Origin: Bacteroidota bacterium
Lineage (GTDB): Bacteria; Bacteroidota; Bacteroidia; JAADEI01
NCBI GenBank assembly: GCA_015490475.1
Contig: WFXT01000025.1
Location: 1-15,279, forward strand
DNA length: 15,279 bases
Reading direction: 5' to 3'
Shown: piece by piece, positions 1 to 6,543 of the stretch
Numbering within the stretch: the first letter of the stretch is position 1
Layout of the letters: each line of letters opens with the position of its first letter
Program-made: the position numbers and the translations under genes
Notes under the pieces: model-generated
Database searches by the model: none
What the model was told of the DNA's origin: nothing
The model's input: only the letters and a program-made list of their open reading frames with translations

Positions 1-798
1 CCTATAAGCAGGATAAGAAAAAACTTTCCTGAAAGGAATCCATATTTCTCCATTTTTCTTGGTCATTACTCTGTTCCTGAGACGTTGTAACGTTACTTCT
101 GCAATCCATTCAAGGTCACGCATTATTCTGGCATGGTTATAAATCGCCATGTCAACATCGGGGTTCAATTCTTTTAGTAGTGGGATTATCTTGTGTCGGA
201 TAAAATTTCTTCTGAACTTGGTGTCCAAGTTTGTTTCATCTTCAAGCCATGATAGATTTTTTCCCCTTGCATAGGCATAAATATCCTCTTTAGAAGCGAA
301 CAGTAAGGGACGAATGATGTGGTCTCTTTTGGGAACTATTCCTTTCATTCCTCTCCATCCTGTGCCCCTTATTAGATTCATTAGTACTGTCTCTATAAGG
401 TCATTTCTGTGGTGTGCGGTTGCAATGTAATGATACCCGTGTTTACGACGAACTTCATCAAGCCATTGGTACCTCAGGTGTCTTCCTGCTTCTTCAATAG
501 ACATTTTATGCTTTTGAGCAAATTCACGAACATTGCCTCTTCCAATAAAGAATGGCACTTTATAATGAAAGGCTAATTCACGAATAAAAACCTCATCATA
601 ATGACTGTCTTGTCTTAGCATATGATTAAAATAGGCTATTCCAAATGGAAATTCCCCACATTCGTAAAATAAGTGTGCCATAACTACTGAGTCAACGCCT
701 CCACTGACCGCAAGCAAAACAGGTTGCCCTTTAAATAAGAGATTTTCCTCTGCAATAAACTTTTTCAGGCGTTCAACATTTAGCATATCCCTTTTCAT
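1..798 (-). CDS. tilS: tRNA(Ile)-lysidine synthase TilS, N-terminal part (cut by window edge)
   Basis: Ligates lysine to the wobble cytidine of the CAU-anticodon tRNA-Ile in an ATP-dependent reaction, so that the tRNA reads AUA codons; acts in the cytoplasm. I translated it directly from the minus strand: 266 codons stay open from ATG at 798 to the window edge. The ATP pyrophosphatase loop SGGVDS lies at residues 32-37, followed by an AHHRNDLIET motif, a RGTGW stretch, and the family segment W-LEDETN-D with RNFIRHKIIPLL. The C-terminal substrate-binding domains lie outside the window, so nothing suggests it is broken. It diverges from etfB across a 46-base gap. An alternative start is the in-frame ATG four codons further in (786). 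Identification rests on the motif set and is firm. Confidence 0.93.
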   Translation of the reverse strand, partial: MKRDMLNVERLKKFIAEENLLFKGQPVLLAVSGGVDSVVMAHLFYECGEFPFGIAYFNHMLRQDSHYDEVFIRELAFHYKVPFFIGRGNVREFAQKHKMSIEEAGRHLRYQWLDEVRRKHGYHYIATAHHRNDLIETVLMNLIRGTGWRGMKGIVPKRDHIIRPLLFASKEDIYAYARGKNLSWLEDETNLDTKFRRNFIRHKIIPLLKELNPDVDMAIYNHARIMRDLEWIAEVTLQRLRNRVMTKKNGEIWIPFRKVFSYPAYR

Positions 799-808
799 TT
801 AACCTGCC

Positions 809-816
809 TATATTTG
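809..816 (+). promoter_or_regulatory. Bacteroidota -7 element for etfB
   Basis: TATATTTG is an exact match to the Bacteroidota -7 consensus TAnnTTTG. It lies 28 bases before the etfB ATG, giving a leader of about 20-25 bases with no Shine-Dalgarno sequence. I see no TTG at the expected -33 distance. The leader contains a minimal start-stop pair, ATGTAA, at 828-833, out of frame with etfB. Confidence 0.6.
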
Positions 817-818
817 CA

Positions 819-826
819 CTAAACTA
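819..826 (-). promoter_or_regulatory. possible -7 element for tilS (weak)
   Basis: On the minus strand this reads TAGTTTAG, one mismatch from the Bacteroidota -7 consensus TAnnTTTG. A TTG lies 16 bases upstream, slightly closer than the usual 17-23. It would give a leader of roughly 15-20 bases before the tilS ATG at 798. It sits beside the etfB -7 box on the other strand. The call is tentative. Confidence 0.3.
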
Positions 827-844
827 AATGTAAAATTCAGAACA

Positions 845-1594
845 ATGAAGATACTGGTAGCGATTGCACGGACGCCCGACACAACGGCTCCAATAGACTT
901 CGTTGATGATGGCAAGAAATACAAGGAAGAAGGTGTCCAATTCATTATTAACCCTTATGATGAGTTTGCTCTTGCTAAGGCAATGGACCTCAAAGACGAA
1001 AGGCAGGATGTTGAAGTAACAGTGATTTCTGTGGACTCAAATAAAGCGGACCAGTTATTGAGAAAGGCACTTGCTATAGGTGCAGACAAGGCAGTTCGCA
1101 TTGATGTTGAGCCAGAAGATGCATGGCAGGCAGCAGGTGAGATAGTTGAATGGATAAAGAAGAGTGGCGAGCAATTTGATTTAATTTTCACTGGAAAGGA
1201 AACGATAAACTATAATGGTGGTCTTGTCGGTGGATTCATTGCCAGCTTGCTAGGTTATACTTACGTTCCTGAAACATACAAATTGAACATCACAGATGAC
1301 GGAAAACTGGACATAGTTCGTGAAATAGAAGGTGGACGTGTTTATTTGAAAGCAGAGATGCCTGCTGTTATAACGGCAGTGGAATATCTTGCTGAGCCAA
1401 GGCTCCCCTCAATGCGAGGAATAATGCAAGCACGAACAAAACCATTTTCTGTTGAGCAACCCGCAGGAATACAGCCACTAACGACAACCGTCAAACATTA
1501 CTTACCGCCTAAACGAAAAGAGTGCAAGCTTATTGACCCTGAAAACATTGAAGAACTTGTCGAAATCTTGCATAAGGAAATAAAAGTAATTTAA
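845..1594 (+). CDS. etfB: Electron transfer flavoprotein beta subunit
   Basis: Beta subunit of the soluble heterodimeric electron transfer flavoprotein, which takes electrons from acyl-CoA and other dehydrogenases and passes them towards the quinone pool. The 249-residue length fits the family. The N-terminus (MKILVAIARTPDTTAPI) has the PDTT form that I recall from Bacteroidota EtfB in place of the VKRVID form of mitochondrial ETF. Further along are INPYDEFAL, GADKAVRI, the nucleotide-binding-region segment GKETINYNGG near residues 118-127, and the C-terminal EPRLPSMRGIMQARTKP. The gene for the alpha subunit follows after 29 bases, so the two are surely co-transcribed. No ETF:quinone oxidoreductase or acyl-CoA dehydrogenase gene is in the window. 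The sequence does not decide between a plain and a bifurcating ETF, but no partner genes for bifurcation are present. Confidence 0.95.
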   Translation: MKILVAIARTPDTTAPIDFVDDGKKYKEEGVQFIINPYDEFALAKAMDLKDERQDVEVTVISVDSNKADQLLRKALAIGADKAVRIDVEPEDAWQAAGEIVEWIKKSGEQFDLIFTGKETINYNGGLVGGFIASLLGYTYVPETYKLNITDDGKLDIVREIEGGRVYLKAEMPAVITAVEYLAEPRLPSMRGIMQARTKPFSVEQPAGIQPLTTTVKHYLPPKRKECKLIDPENIEELVEILHKEIKVI

Positions 1595-1623
1595 AACCAT
1601 TAACCCCTGAAAATAAAAGAGTC

Positions 1624-2604
1624 ATGGCAGTTTTAGTTTACACAGAACATGAGGATGGAAAGGTCAAACGATCAAGCTACGAGTTAACGGCTTACGCCTC
1701 TGAATTAGCCAAACAATTTAATGCAGGACCTGTTGTTGCCGTTTCGTTCGGAAACATTGCTGATTCAGAATTGGCAACGCTTGGAAAGGTAGGGGCAGAG
1801 AAAGTCATTAACTTTCAAGGTGAAGGAACCGATCAGGTTGACCCAACCCTGTTTTTTGAAAATATGAAGAACGTTCTGGATGAGTTATCTCCAAAGTTCG
1901 TAGTATTTGGTGCTAATAATAGCGGCAGGGCTCTCGCCCCCCTCGTATCTGCTTATCTCAAATATGGTTTGGTTCCCGGGGTGGTTGAATTACCACGCGA
2001 AGAAAATGGAAAGTTAATATTCAAGAAAAATGCATATTCTGGAAAGGCTTTTGCTGATTATCTTGTCAATACAGAAGGTGCAGTTATAATGTTGATGCGT
2101 AATTCCTTTGATTACGAATTGGGTGAAGGAAACGCGCAGGTGGAAGTGAGACAGGCAGAAGGCAACAAGGCTTATGTTATTGAAAAGGTGGAAAAAGCCA
2201 CAGGAAAGGTTCCTTTGACAGAGGCTGATGTTGTGGTCTCCGGTGGTCGTGGTATGAAAGGTCCTGAGAACTGGTATCTTCTTGAGGAATTGGCTGAGGA
2301 ATTAGGTGCTGCATTGGCATGTTCTAAACCTGTGTCCGATATGGGCTGGCGTCCCCATACTGAGCACGTGGGACAAACGGGACTAACAATCAGACCGACC
2401 CTTTATATTGCAGTGGGCATTTCCGGTGCTATCCAGCACTTGGCTGGTGTTTCTGGTTCCCGATATATTGTAGCAATAAACAAAGACCCTGAAGCCCCTA
2501 TATTCAAAGCCTGTGACTATGGTGTTGTAGGCGACTTGTTTGAGGTGGTGCCTAAACTCACTCAGGCTATCAGGGAATTTAAGAAAAAACAAGCTGGCGG
2601 ATAA
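1624..2604 (+). CDS. etfA: Electron transfer flavoprotein alpha subunit
   Basis: Alpha subunit of the ETF heterodimer, carrying most of the FAD-binding site. At 326 residues it is full length. The FAD domain fills the C-terminal half: GGRGMKGPENW near 205-215, CSKPVSDMGWRPH around 233-245, HVGQTG just after, GISGAIQHLAG at 265-275, then INKDPEAPIF and DYGVVGD. Residue 235 is lysine where mitochondrial and many bacterial EtfA proteins have a flavin-contacting arginine (human alpha Arg249 by my alignment); see findings. It follows etfB after 29 bases and is closed by an intrinsic terminator 11 bases past its stop, so etfBA looks like a complete two-gene unit. Confidence 0.95.
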   Translation: MAVLVYTEHEDGKVKRSSYELTAYASELAKQFNAGPVVAVSFGNIADSELATLGKVGAEKVINFQGEGTDQVDPTLFFENMKNVLDELSPKFVVFGANNSGRALAPLVSAYLKYGLVPGVVELPREENGKLIFKKNAYSGKAFADYLVNTEGAVIMLMRNSFDYELGEGNAQVEVRQAEGNKAYVIEKVEKATGKVPLTEADVVVSGGRGMKGPENWYLLEELAEELGAALACSKPVSDMGWRPHTEHVGQTGLTIRPTLYIAVGISGAIQHLAGVSGSRYIVAINKDPEAPIFKACDYGVVGDLFEVVPKLTQAIREFKKKQAGG

Positions 2605-2614
2605 AACTGTGAGT

Positions 2615-2653
2615 AGGGGCATCTCTATACAAAGGGGATGCCCCTTGTTTTTT
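2615..2653 (+). terminator. Rho-independent terminator of etfBA
   Basis: A 9-base-pair stem, AGGGGCATC (2615-2623) with GATGCCCCT (2637-2645), encloses a 13-base loop and is followed by TGTTTTTTT. It starts 11 bases after the etfA stop codon. The GC-rich stem and T-run make it the clearest intrinsic terminator in the window. Confidence 0.9.
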
Positions 2654-2677
2654 CAAAATTGATGTAATTTTATAGAT

Positions 2678-3325
2678 ATGAGCAAGAAAAGTAAGCGACT
2701 TCCTGTCAGTGTTGTGGAAGTAACAATCATAAAGACAAATGAGTATAACCCTCACTATGTAGTGATACTGGTTCAACCGGATGAAAACATTTATCTGCCA
2801 ATAATGATAGACGCTGTTGTTGCCTATGCTATTGATGTTGCCCTCAAGAAAATGGCTACCGCCAGACCATTAACCCATGATTTGCTTAAGAATATTTTGA
2901 CAGAATATAATATAACAGTAAAGGAAGTCATTATCAATGACTTTAAGGATAGTGTTTTTTATGCTACTGTGGTATGCGTTGATGAAAATGGGGAAGTAAA
3001 AGAGTTTGATTCGCGAGCCTCAGATGCAATTGCTATAGCCCTGCGAACAAATGCCCCTATTTATGTGAATAAACATGTTCTTGATGAAGCGGGGATGGTT
3101 GCTCACGTGAGTGCTTCTACAGAAAGCGGAACATCAAAGCAAAAGGGAAGAGCCCCCGCCCCAAAAACCAAATCTATTACTCTGGAAGACTTGACCGCTG
3201 ATGACTTAAAGGAATTACCAGATGAAAAACTAAAGGAACTACTTGATGAAGCAGTCAAAAAGGAACTATACGAAATTGCCGCACTGATTCACGAAGAGTT
3301 GAAGAGAAGGGGAAAGAGTTCATAA
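2678..3325 (+). CDS. Bifunctional nuclease family protein (DUF151) with C-terminal UVR-like motif
   Basis: A member of the DUF151 bifunctional nuclease family, whose plant members have reported DNase and RNase activity; the bacterial role is poorly defined. The core covers residues 8-140 with RPLTHDLL at 63-70, VIINDFKDSVFYA at about 84-96 and DSRASDAIAIALR at 111-123. A charged, low-complexity linker (about 145-168) leads to a helical segment at 181-212 (LPDEKLKELLDEAVKKELYE onward) that resembles the UvrB/UvrC interaction motif and often accompanies this family in Bacteroidota. No signal peptide is visible, so it is cytoplasmic. The usual glycine-x-x-glutamate-alanine stretch after PI-I is DAVVA here. 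It follows the etfA terminator; a -7-like TAATTTTA lies at 2665-2672. The transporter gene follows after only 8 bases, so the two are probably one operon. Confidence 0.87.
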   Translation: MSKKSKRLPVSVVEVTIIKTNEYNPHYVVILVQPDENIYLPIMIDAVVAYAIDVALKKMATARPLTHDLLKNILTEYNITVKEVIINDFKDSVFYATVVCVDENGEVKEFDSRASDAIAIALRTNAPIYVNKHVLDEAGMVAHVSASTESGTSKQKGRAPAPKTKSITLEDLTADDLKELPDEKLKELLDEAVKKELYEIAALIHEELKRRGKSS

Positions 3326-3333
3326 ATTGACTG

Positions 3334-4635
3334 ATGGATTGGACCGTTATAGCACGTGGCTTTGCCGGTATGATATTTTTGATTGGTGTGTCTTATATAC
3401 TGAGTGAAAACAAGAAAGCAGTAAACTGGCGATTGGTCTTATGGGGAATGGGCCTTCAAATTGTATTAGCAGTATTGATTCTTTATGTACCGGGGGTCAG
3501 AGATGTGTTTGAAGCTATCTCATATTTTTTTGTAAAAATTCTTGATTTTTCCCATGAAGCCAGTGTTTTTCTCTTTGGTTCATTGGTCACCGATGTTGAT
3601 ACCTTTGGCTTTATCTTCGCTTTTCAAGTGCTCCCTACCATTATATTCTTTGCAGCCCTGTCCGCTATACTTTATTACCTTGGAATTTTGCAAAGGGTTA
3701 TATACGCATTTGCATGGCTAATGCAAAGAACCATGAAGCTTTCTGGTGTGGAAAGCCTTACCGCCGCAGCAAACATATTTATAGGTCAGACGGAAGCCCC
3801 TTTGCTTGTCAGACCTTATCTTGAAAAAATGACTCGTTCTGAGTTATTTGTTATGATGAGTGGTGGCATGGCTACTATTGCTGGCGGTGTTCTTGCTGCT
3901 TATGTCGGTTTTCTGGGCGGGCAAGACCCAGAATTGAGACTCTTTTTTGCTACCCACCTACTGACCGCTTCCATTATCTCTGCACCTGCCGCTATTGTGG
4001 CTGCTAAAATTATGGTTCCGGAAACTCAGGATATTGACAGAAAGTTATTTGTTCCTCCCAAGCATATCGGCTCAAATCTCCTTGATGCAATAACCAATGG
4101 GACAACAGATGGTTTGAAACTAGCTATGAACGTGGGAGCCATGCTAATTGCATTTATTGCATTGATTGCCATGCTTAACTATGCTGTTAGCCATGGACCC
4201 GGAACATGGTTCGGATTAAACGAGTGGGTCAAAGATTTCACTAATGGCCAGTATCAAGAATTTAATTTACAGTTTATTCTTGGCTTAATTATGGCACCTG
4301 TTGCTTGGTTGCTCGGTGTTAGTCCTAATGACTTGATAATTGTGGGGCAACTCCTTGGTGAAAAAACTGTTTTAAACGAATTTTATGCATATGCTCAATT
4401 GGGTAAGTTAAAAGATGCAGGTTTATTTACTGATACACGCTCCCTTTTAATTGCAACTTATGCCTTATGTGGATTTGCAAATTTTTCGTCTATTGGTATT
4501 CAAATTGGGGGCATAGGGGCACTTGTCCCTTCACGAAGAAAAGAACTTTCTCAACTGGGATTGAAAGCAATGATAGCTGGAACTATAGCCTCTTTTATGA
4601 CTGCCATAATCGCTGGGATGCTTTATGTTGAATAA
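3334..4635 (+). CDS. Concentrative nucleoside transporter (CNT/NupC family)
   Basis: Inner-membrane transporter importing nucleosides with a sodium or proton gradient. The 433 residues contain many hydrophobic segments. The nucleoside-site residues known from the Vibrio cholerae CNT structure are all present: GQTEAP at 151-156 (Gln, Thr, Glu), the NEF motif at 348-350 and NFSS at 383-386 (Asn and Ser). The family signature G-x-K-x3-NEF appears as GEKTVLNEFYAY. The C-terminal LVPSRRKELSQLGLKAMIAG also fits the family. By analogy with the Vibrio protein it may be sodium-coupled, but the sequence alone does not fix the ion or the choice between purine and pyrimidine. It lies 8 bases after the DUF151 gene. 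A deoxynucleoside kinase sits about 4 kb downstream. Confidence 0.93.
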   Translation: MDWTVIARGFAGMIFLIGVSYILSENKKAVNWRLVLWGMGLQIVLAVLILYVPGVRDVFEAISYFFVKILDFSHEASVFLFGSLVTDVDTFGFIFAFQVLPTIIFFAALSAILYYLGILQRVIYAFAWLMQRTMKLSGVESLTAAANIFIGQTEAPLLVRPYLEKMTRSELFVMMSGGMATIAGGVLAAYVGFLGGQDPELRLFFATHLLTASIISAPAAIVAAKIMVPETQDIDRKLFVPPKHIGSNLLDAITNGTTDGLKLAMNVGAMLIAFIALIAMLNYAVSHGPGTWFGLNEWVKDFTNGQYQEFNLQFILGLIMAPVAWLLGVSPNDLIIVGQLLGEKTVLNEFYAYAQLGKLKDAGLFTDTRSLLIATYALCGFANFSSIGIQIGGIGALVPSRRKELSQLGLKAMIAGTIASFMTAIIAGMLYVE

Positions 4636-4680
4636 ACATAGCAAGAGAGTTGTATTACTTAAATCATGACCACATTGAGT

Positions 4681-4711
4681 TTGTAGCGGAATTCAGTTTA
4701 ATATAAATTTG
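4681..4711 (+). promoter_or_regulatory. Complete Bacteroidota promoter of the CXXCH secreted protein gene
   Basis: TTG at 4681-4683, a 20-base spacer, then TAAATTTG at 4704-4711. Both elements match the Bacteroidota sigma-ABfr-type consensus at ideal spacing. Transcription would start near 4716-4718, leaving a leader of about 14 bases before the ATG at 4731. Confidence 0.75.
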
Positions 4712-4730
4712 CTAATAAAAACAGAGTGAT

Positions 4731-6077
4731 ATGAAAAGGGGCTTTTTTTTGAAATTAGTTGCATTAGGGACAGTTTTAACAGTATCTTTTTTATCGGCAT
4801 GGGATCAAATACTTATTTCATATAGCACCACGCCACCACCAGGGCTAACAGGTGCTCCCGGCGAAGGAACATGCAGTAATTGTCACATAGGTGGAACGCT
4901 TCAGCCCTCCGATACAGTTACCATCACCTTTTATGACACCGTTCCTGACCCAGATACAATAGTTCAATATTTTGAACCAGGTAAAACGTATAGAGTCGTC
5001 TTTAATGCCTATTCTTCTTGGGCAGGCAGATTTGGGTTTGAATTGACAGCTCTTGATACCTTAGGGAATATTGCTGGTTCATTTGCTCTGATAAATCCTT
5101 CTAATACGGCTATTCAGACATACAACAATAGATATTATGTTAGTCACAAAAACGCCAGTAGTAATAATACATGGGAATTTCTATGGACTGCACCCATTTT
5201 TCCCGCTGCTGATGTTACCTTTTACTTTGTAACAAACTTTGCAAATAATAACGGTGCCTCGTCTGGAGATGCTATCTACGTTGGTTCGGCTGTTTTTCCC
5301 ATCATAAGAGATCCTGATGTCATATTGTTTGCTGAAACGCTAAAAACGTGTGTTGGACGGCTGACATCACCTTTTGTACTTGTTCAAGCTCTTAATGCTA
5401 ATTTTTCATATATCAAACTTCGCTTTCACGAAATAGTTAATGATTCGGTAACTCTGGATTCCACCATTGTCATTAATGGTATTCCTGCTGGTTTTATAAC
5501 TCCTATCATGCTCAGGACGATTGTTATGGATACAAATAATATCTTGTATAAAGTGTGGGTTGATTCCACTGATATTTCTCAATTAAATCACAATGATACA
5601 GTATATACCCTGTTAACTCCTATATTTACACCTATCATCTCGCAAATCACAGGACCAGATTCTATCCCCATTGGTGATTCTGCTACTTTTCTTATCAATG
5701 TTTCCGGGGAATACGATAGCATTATTTGGTATTTTCAAGGCATAGATACGCCAGTACGTTATGGACAGGGACCACATTTAGTTTATTGGGACACTTTAGG
5801 GACGTATGACGTGAGAGTATCAATCTTCAGCCAATGTAAGGACACCACCATAATCCGTAGCGTGCTTGTGTATGATACTGCTCAAAATCAACCTGTATTA
5901 GTAACTATGCCTTTTGTAGAGAATCCCCATTTTATTTGTATATTCACTATTGAAGGTAAGCTTATCCGCTGTTTGAGAGAAGAGTCTGAAAAGGAATGGA
6001 TCAAATTATTGGGAAATGGCGCTTATATAATTAGAAAGAGTGACGGTAGTATAGTCAGAATTCTTGTAGAACCATAA
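4731..6077 (+). CDS. Secreted choice-of-anchor V domain protein with CXXCH motif and T9SS-like C-terminus
   Basis: A 448-residue exported protein. The N-terminus has basic residues then a hydrophobic stretch (about residues 5-22), a signal peptide probably cleaved near SFLSA. Residues 41-190 resemble the reelin-like choice-of-anchor V domain, opening with TGAPGEGTCSNCHIGG; Cys48, Cys51 and His52 form a CXXCH motif that could bind c-type heme. Residues about 306-382 look like a PKD-type beta-sandwich (GDSATFLINVSG, then WDTLGTYDVRVSI). The last 48 residues (401-448) resemble the end of a type A T9SS sorting domain: FTIEGKLI, then GNGAYIIRKSDG. The usual PNP motif and first strands of that domain are absent. 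It has its own promoter and no operon partner, and ends tail to tail with ybaB. Function unknown; surface localisation is inferred. Confidence 0.8.
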   Translation: MKRGFFLKLVALGTVLTVSFLSAWDQILISYSTTPPPGLTGAPGEGTCSNCHIGGTLQPSDTVTITFYDTVPDPDTIVQYFEPGKTYRVVFNAYSSWAGRFGFELTALDTLGNIAGSFALINPSNTAIQTYNNRYYVSHKNASSNNTWEFLWTAPIFPAADVTFYFVTNFANNNGASSGDAIYVGSAVFPIIRDPDVILFAETLKTCVGRLTSPFVLVQALNANFSYIKLRFHEIVNDSVTLDSTIVINGIPAGFITPIMLRTIVMDTNNILYKVWVDSTDISQLNHNDTVYTLLTPIFTPIISQITGPDSIPIGDSATFLINVSGEYDSIIWYFQGIDTPVRYGQGPHLVYWDTLGTYDVRVSIFSQCKDTTIIRSVLVYDTAQNQPVLVTMPFVENPHFICIFTIEGKLIRCLREESEKEWIKLLGNGAYIIRKSDGSIVRILVEP

Positions 6078-6140
6078 AGTACGTAAATTGCTAACCAATT
6101 TTTACTCAAAAGACGCTCTTATGCTATTTTAGAGATATAT

Positions 6141-6473
6141 TCAATTAAATGGCATCATCTTCTTTATGTCAAATCCAGGAATTCCAGACACAATATCACC
6201 AAGTTCGTCTTCAAAGATTTGCTGAACTTGCATATGCAACGTTCTGGTGGCATCATTTATAGTCTCTTTAATAATGGTAGCCAATTGCTCGTAGGTTATG
6301 TTTTGTGCTTTTGTTTCGTCTATTTTAAGCTCTTCAATTTCCCGAAGTCCGTTTATTTTGACATAAACTACCCCATCGGGACTACGCACCTCAACAGCCA
6401 GTTGTTTGACTCTTTCCTGTGCATTCTTTAACCGCTTTGGTATTTCATTGAACTTTCCAAACAATCCAAACAT
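6141..6473 (-). CDS. YbaB/EbfC family nucleoid-associated protein
   Basis: Small DNA-binding protein of the YbaB/EbfC family, which forms dimers and coats the nucleoid. I start it at ATG 6473 (110 residues, MFGLFGKFNEIPKRL), not at the longer open frame reaching 6629, because 110 residues is the family size, the longer form adds 52 basic unstructured residues, and the promoter box at 6487-6494 lies inside that longer frame. The N-terminal helix (residues 8-26) precedes the family's beta region with DGVVYVKINGLREIEELKID; the C-terminus ends in GIPGFDIKKMMPFN, close to the usual GMP-G-lPG ending. In many genomes ybaB sits between dnaX and recR; here it stands alone. Confidence 0.87.
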   Translation of the reverse strand: MFGLFGKFNEIPKRLKNAQERVKQLAVEVRSPDGVVYVKINGLREIEELKIDETKAQNITYEQLATIIKETINDATRTLHMQVQQIFEDELGDIVSGIPGFDIKKMMPFN

Positions 6474-6486
6474 TGGTGTTTTCTTG

Positions 6487-6517
6487 CAAAAGTAAGGAAA
6501 TTTGATTTTAAGGGCAA
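6487..6517 (-). promoter_or_regulatory. Complete Bacteroidota promoter of ybaB
   Basis: On the minus strand: TTG (plus-strand CAA at 6515-6517), a 20-base spacer, then TACTTTTG (plus-strand CAAAAGTA at 6487-6494). Both elements and the spacing match the Bacteroidota consensus. The start would fall near 6482, about 9 bases before the ATG at 6473. This supports the short 110-residue form of YbaB. Confidence 0.75.
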
Positions 6518-6530
6518 ATCTATTATGCCG

Positions 6531-6538
6531 TAACTTAG
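6531..6538 (+). promoter_or_regulatory. possible -7 element for the DUF5916 gene
   Basis: TAACTTAG is one mismatch from TAnnTTTG and ends 5 bases before the chosen ATG at 6544. If used, the mRNA would be nearly leaderless. The nearest upstream TTG (6502-6504) is 26 bases away, longer than usual. Tentative. Confidence 0.35.
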
Positions 6539-6543
6539 CGGTT

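Noticed and set aside
1..798. tilS as a truncated pseudogene
   Set aside because: The frame stays open to the first base and the catalytic motifs are intact. The missing C-terminus is only the window edge.
6083..6105. Possible bidirectional terminator between the CXXCH gene and ybaB
   Set aside because: AAATTG-ctaac-CAATTT, extendable with a 2-base bulge, is an AT-only weak stem with no T-run in either direction, so I could not call it a terminator.
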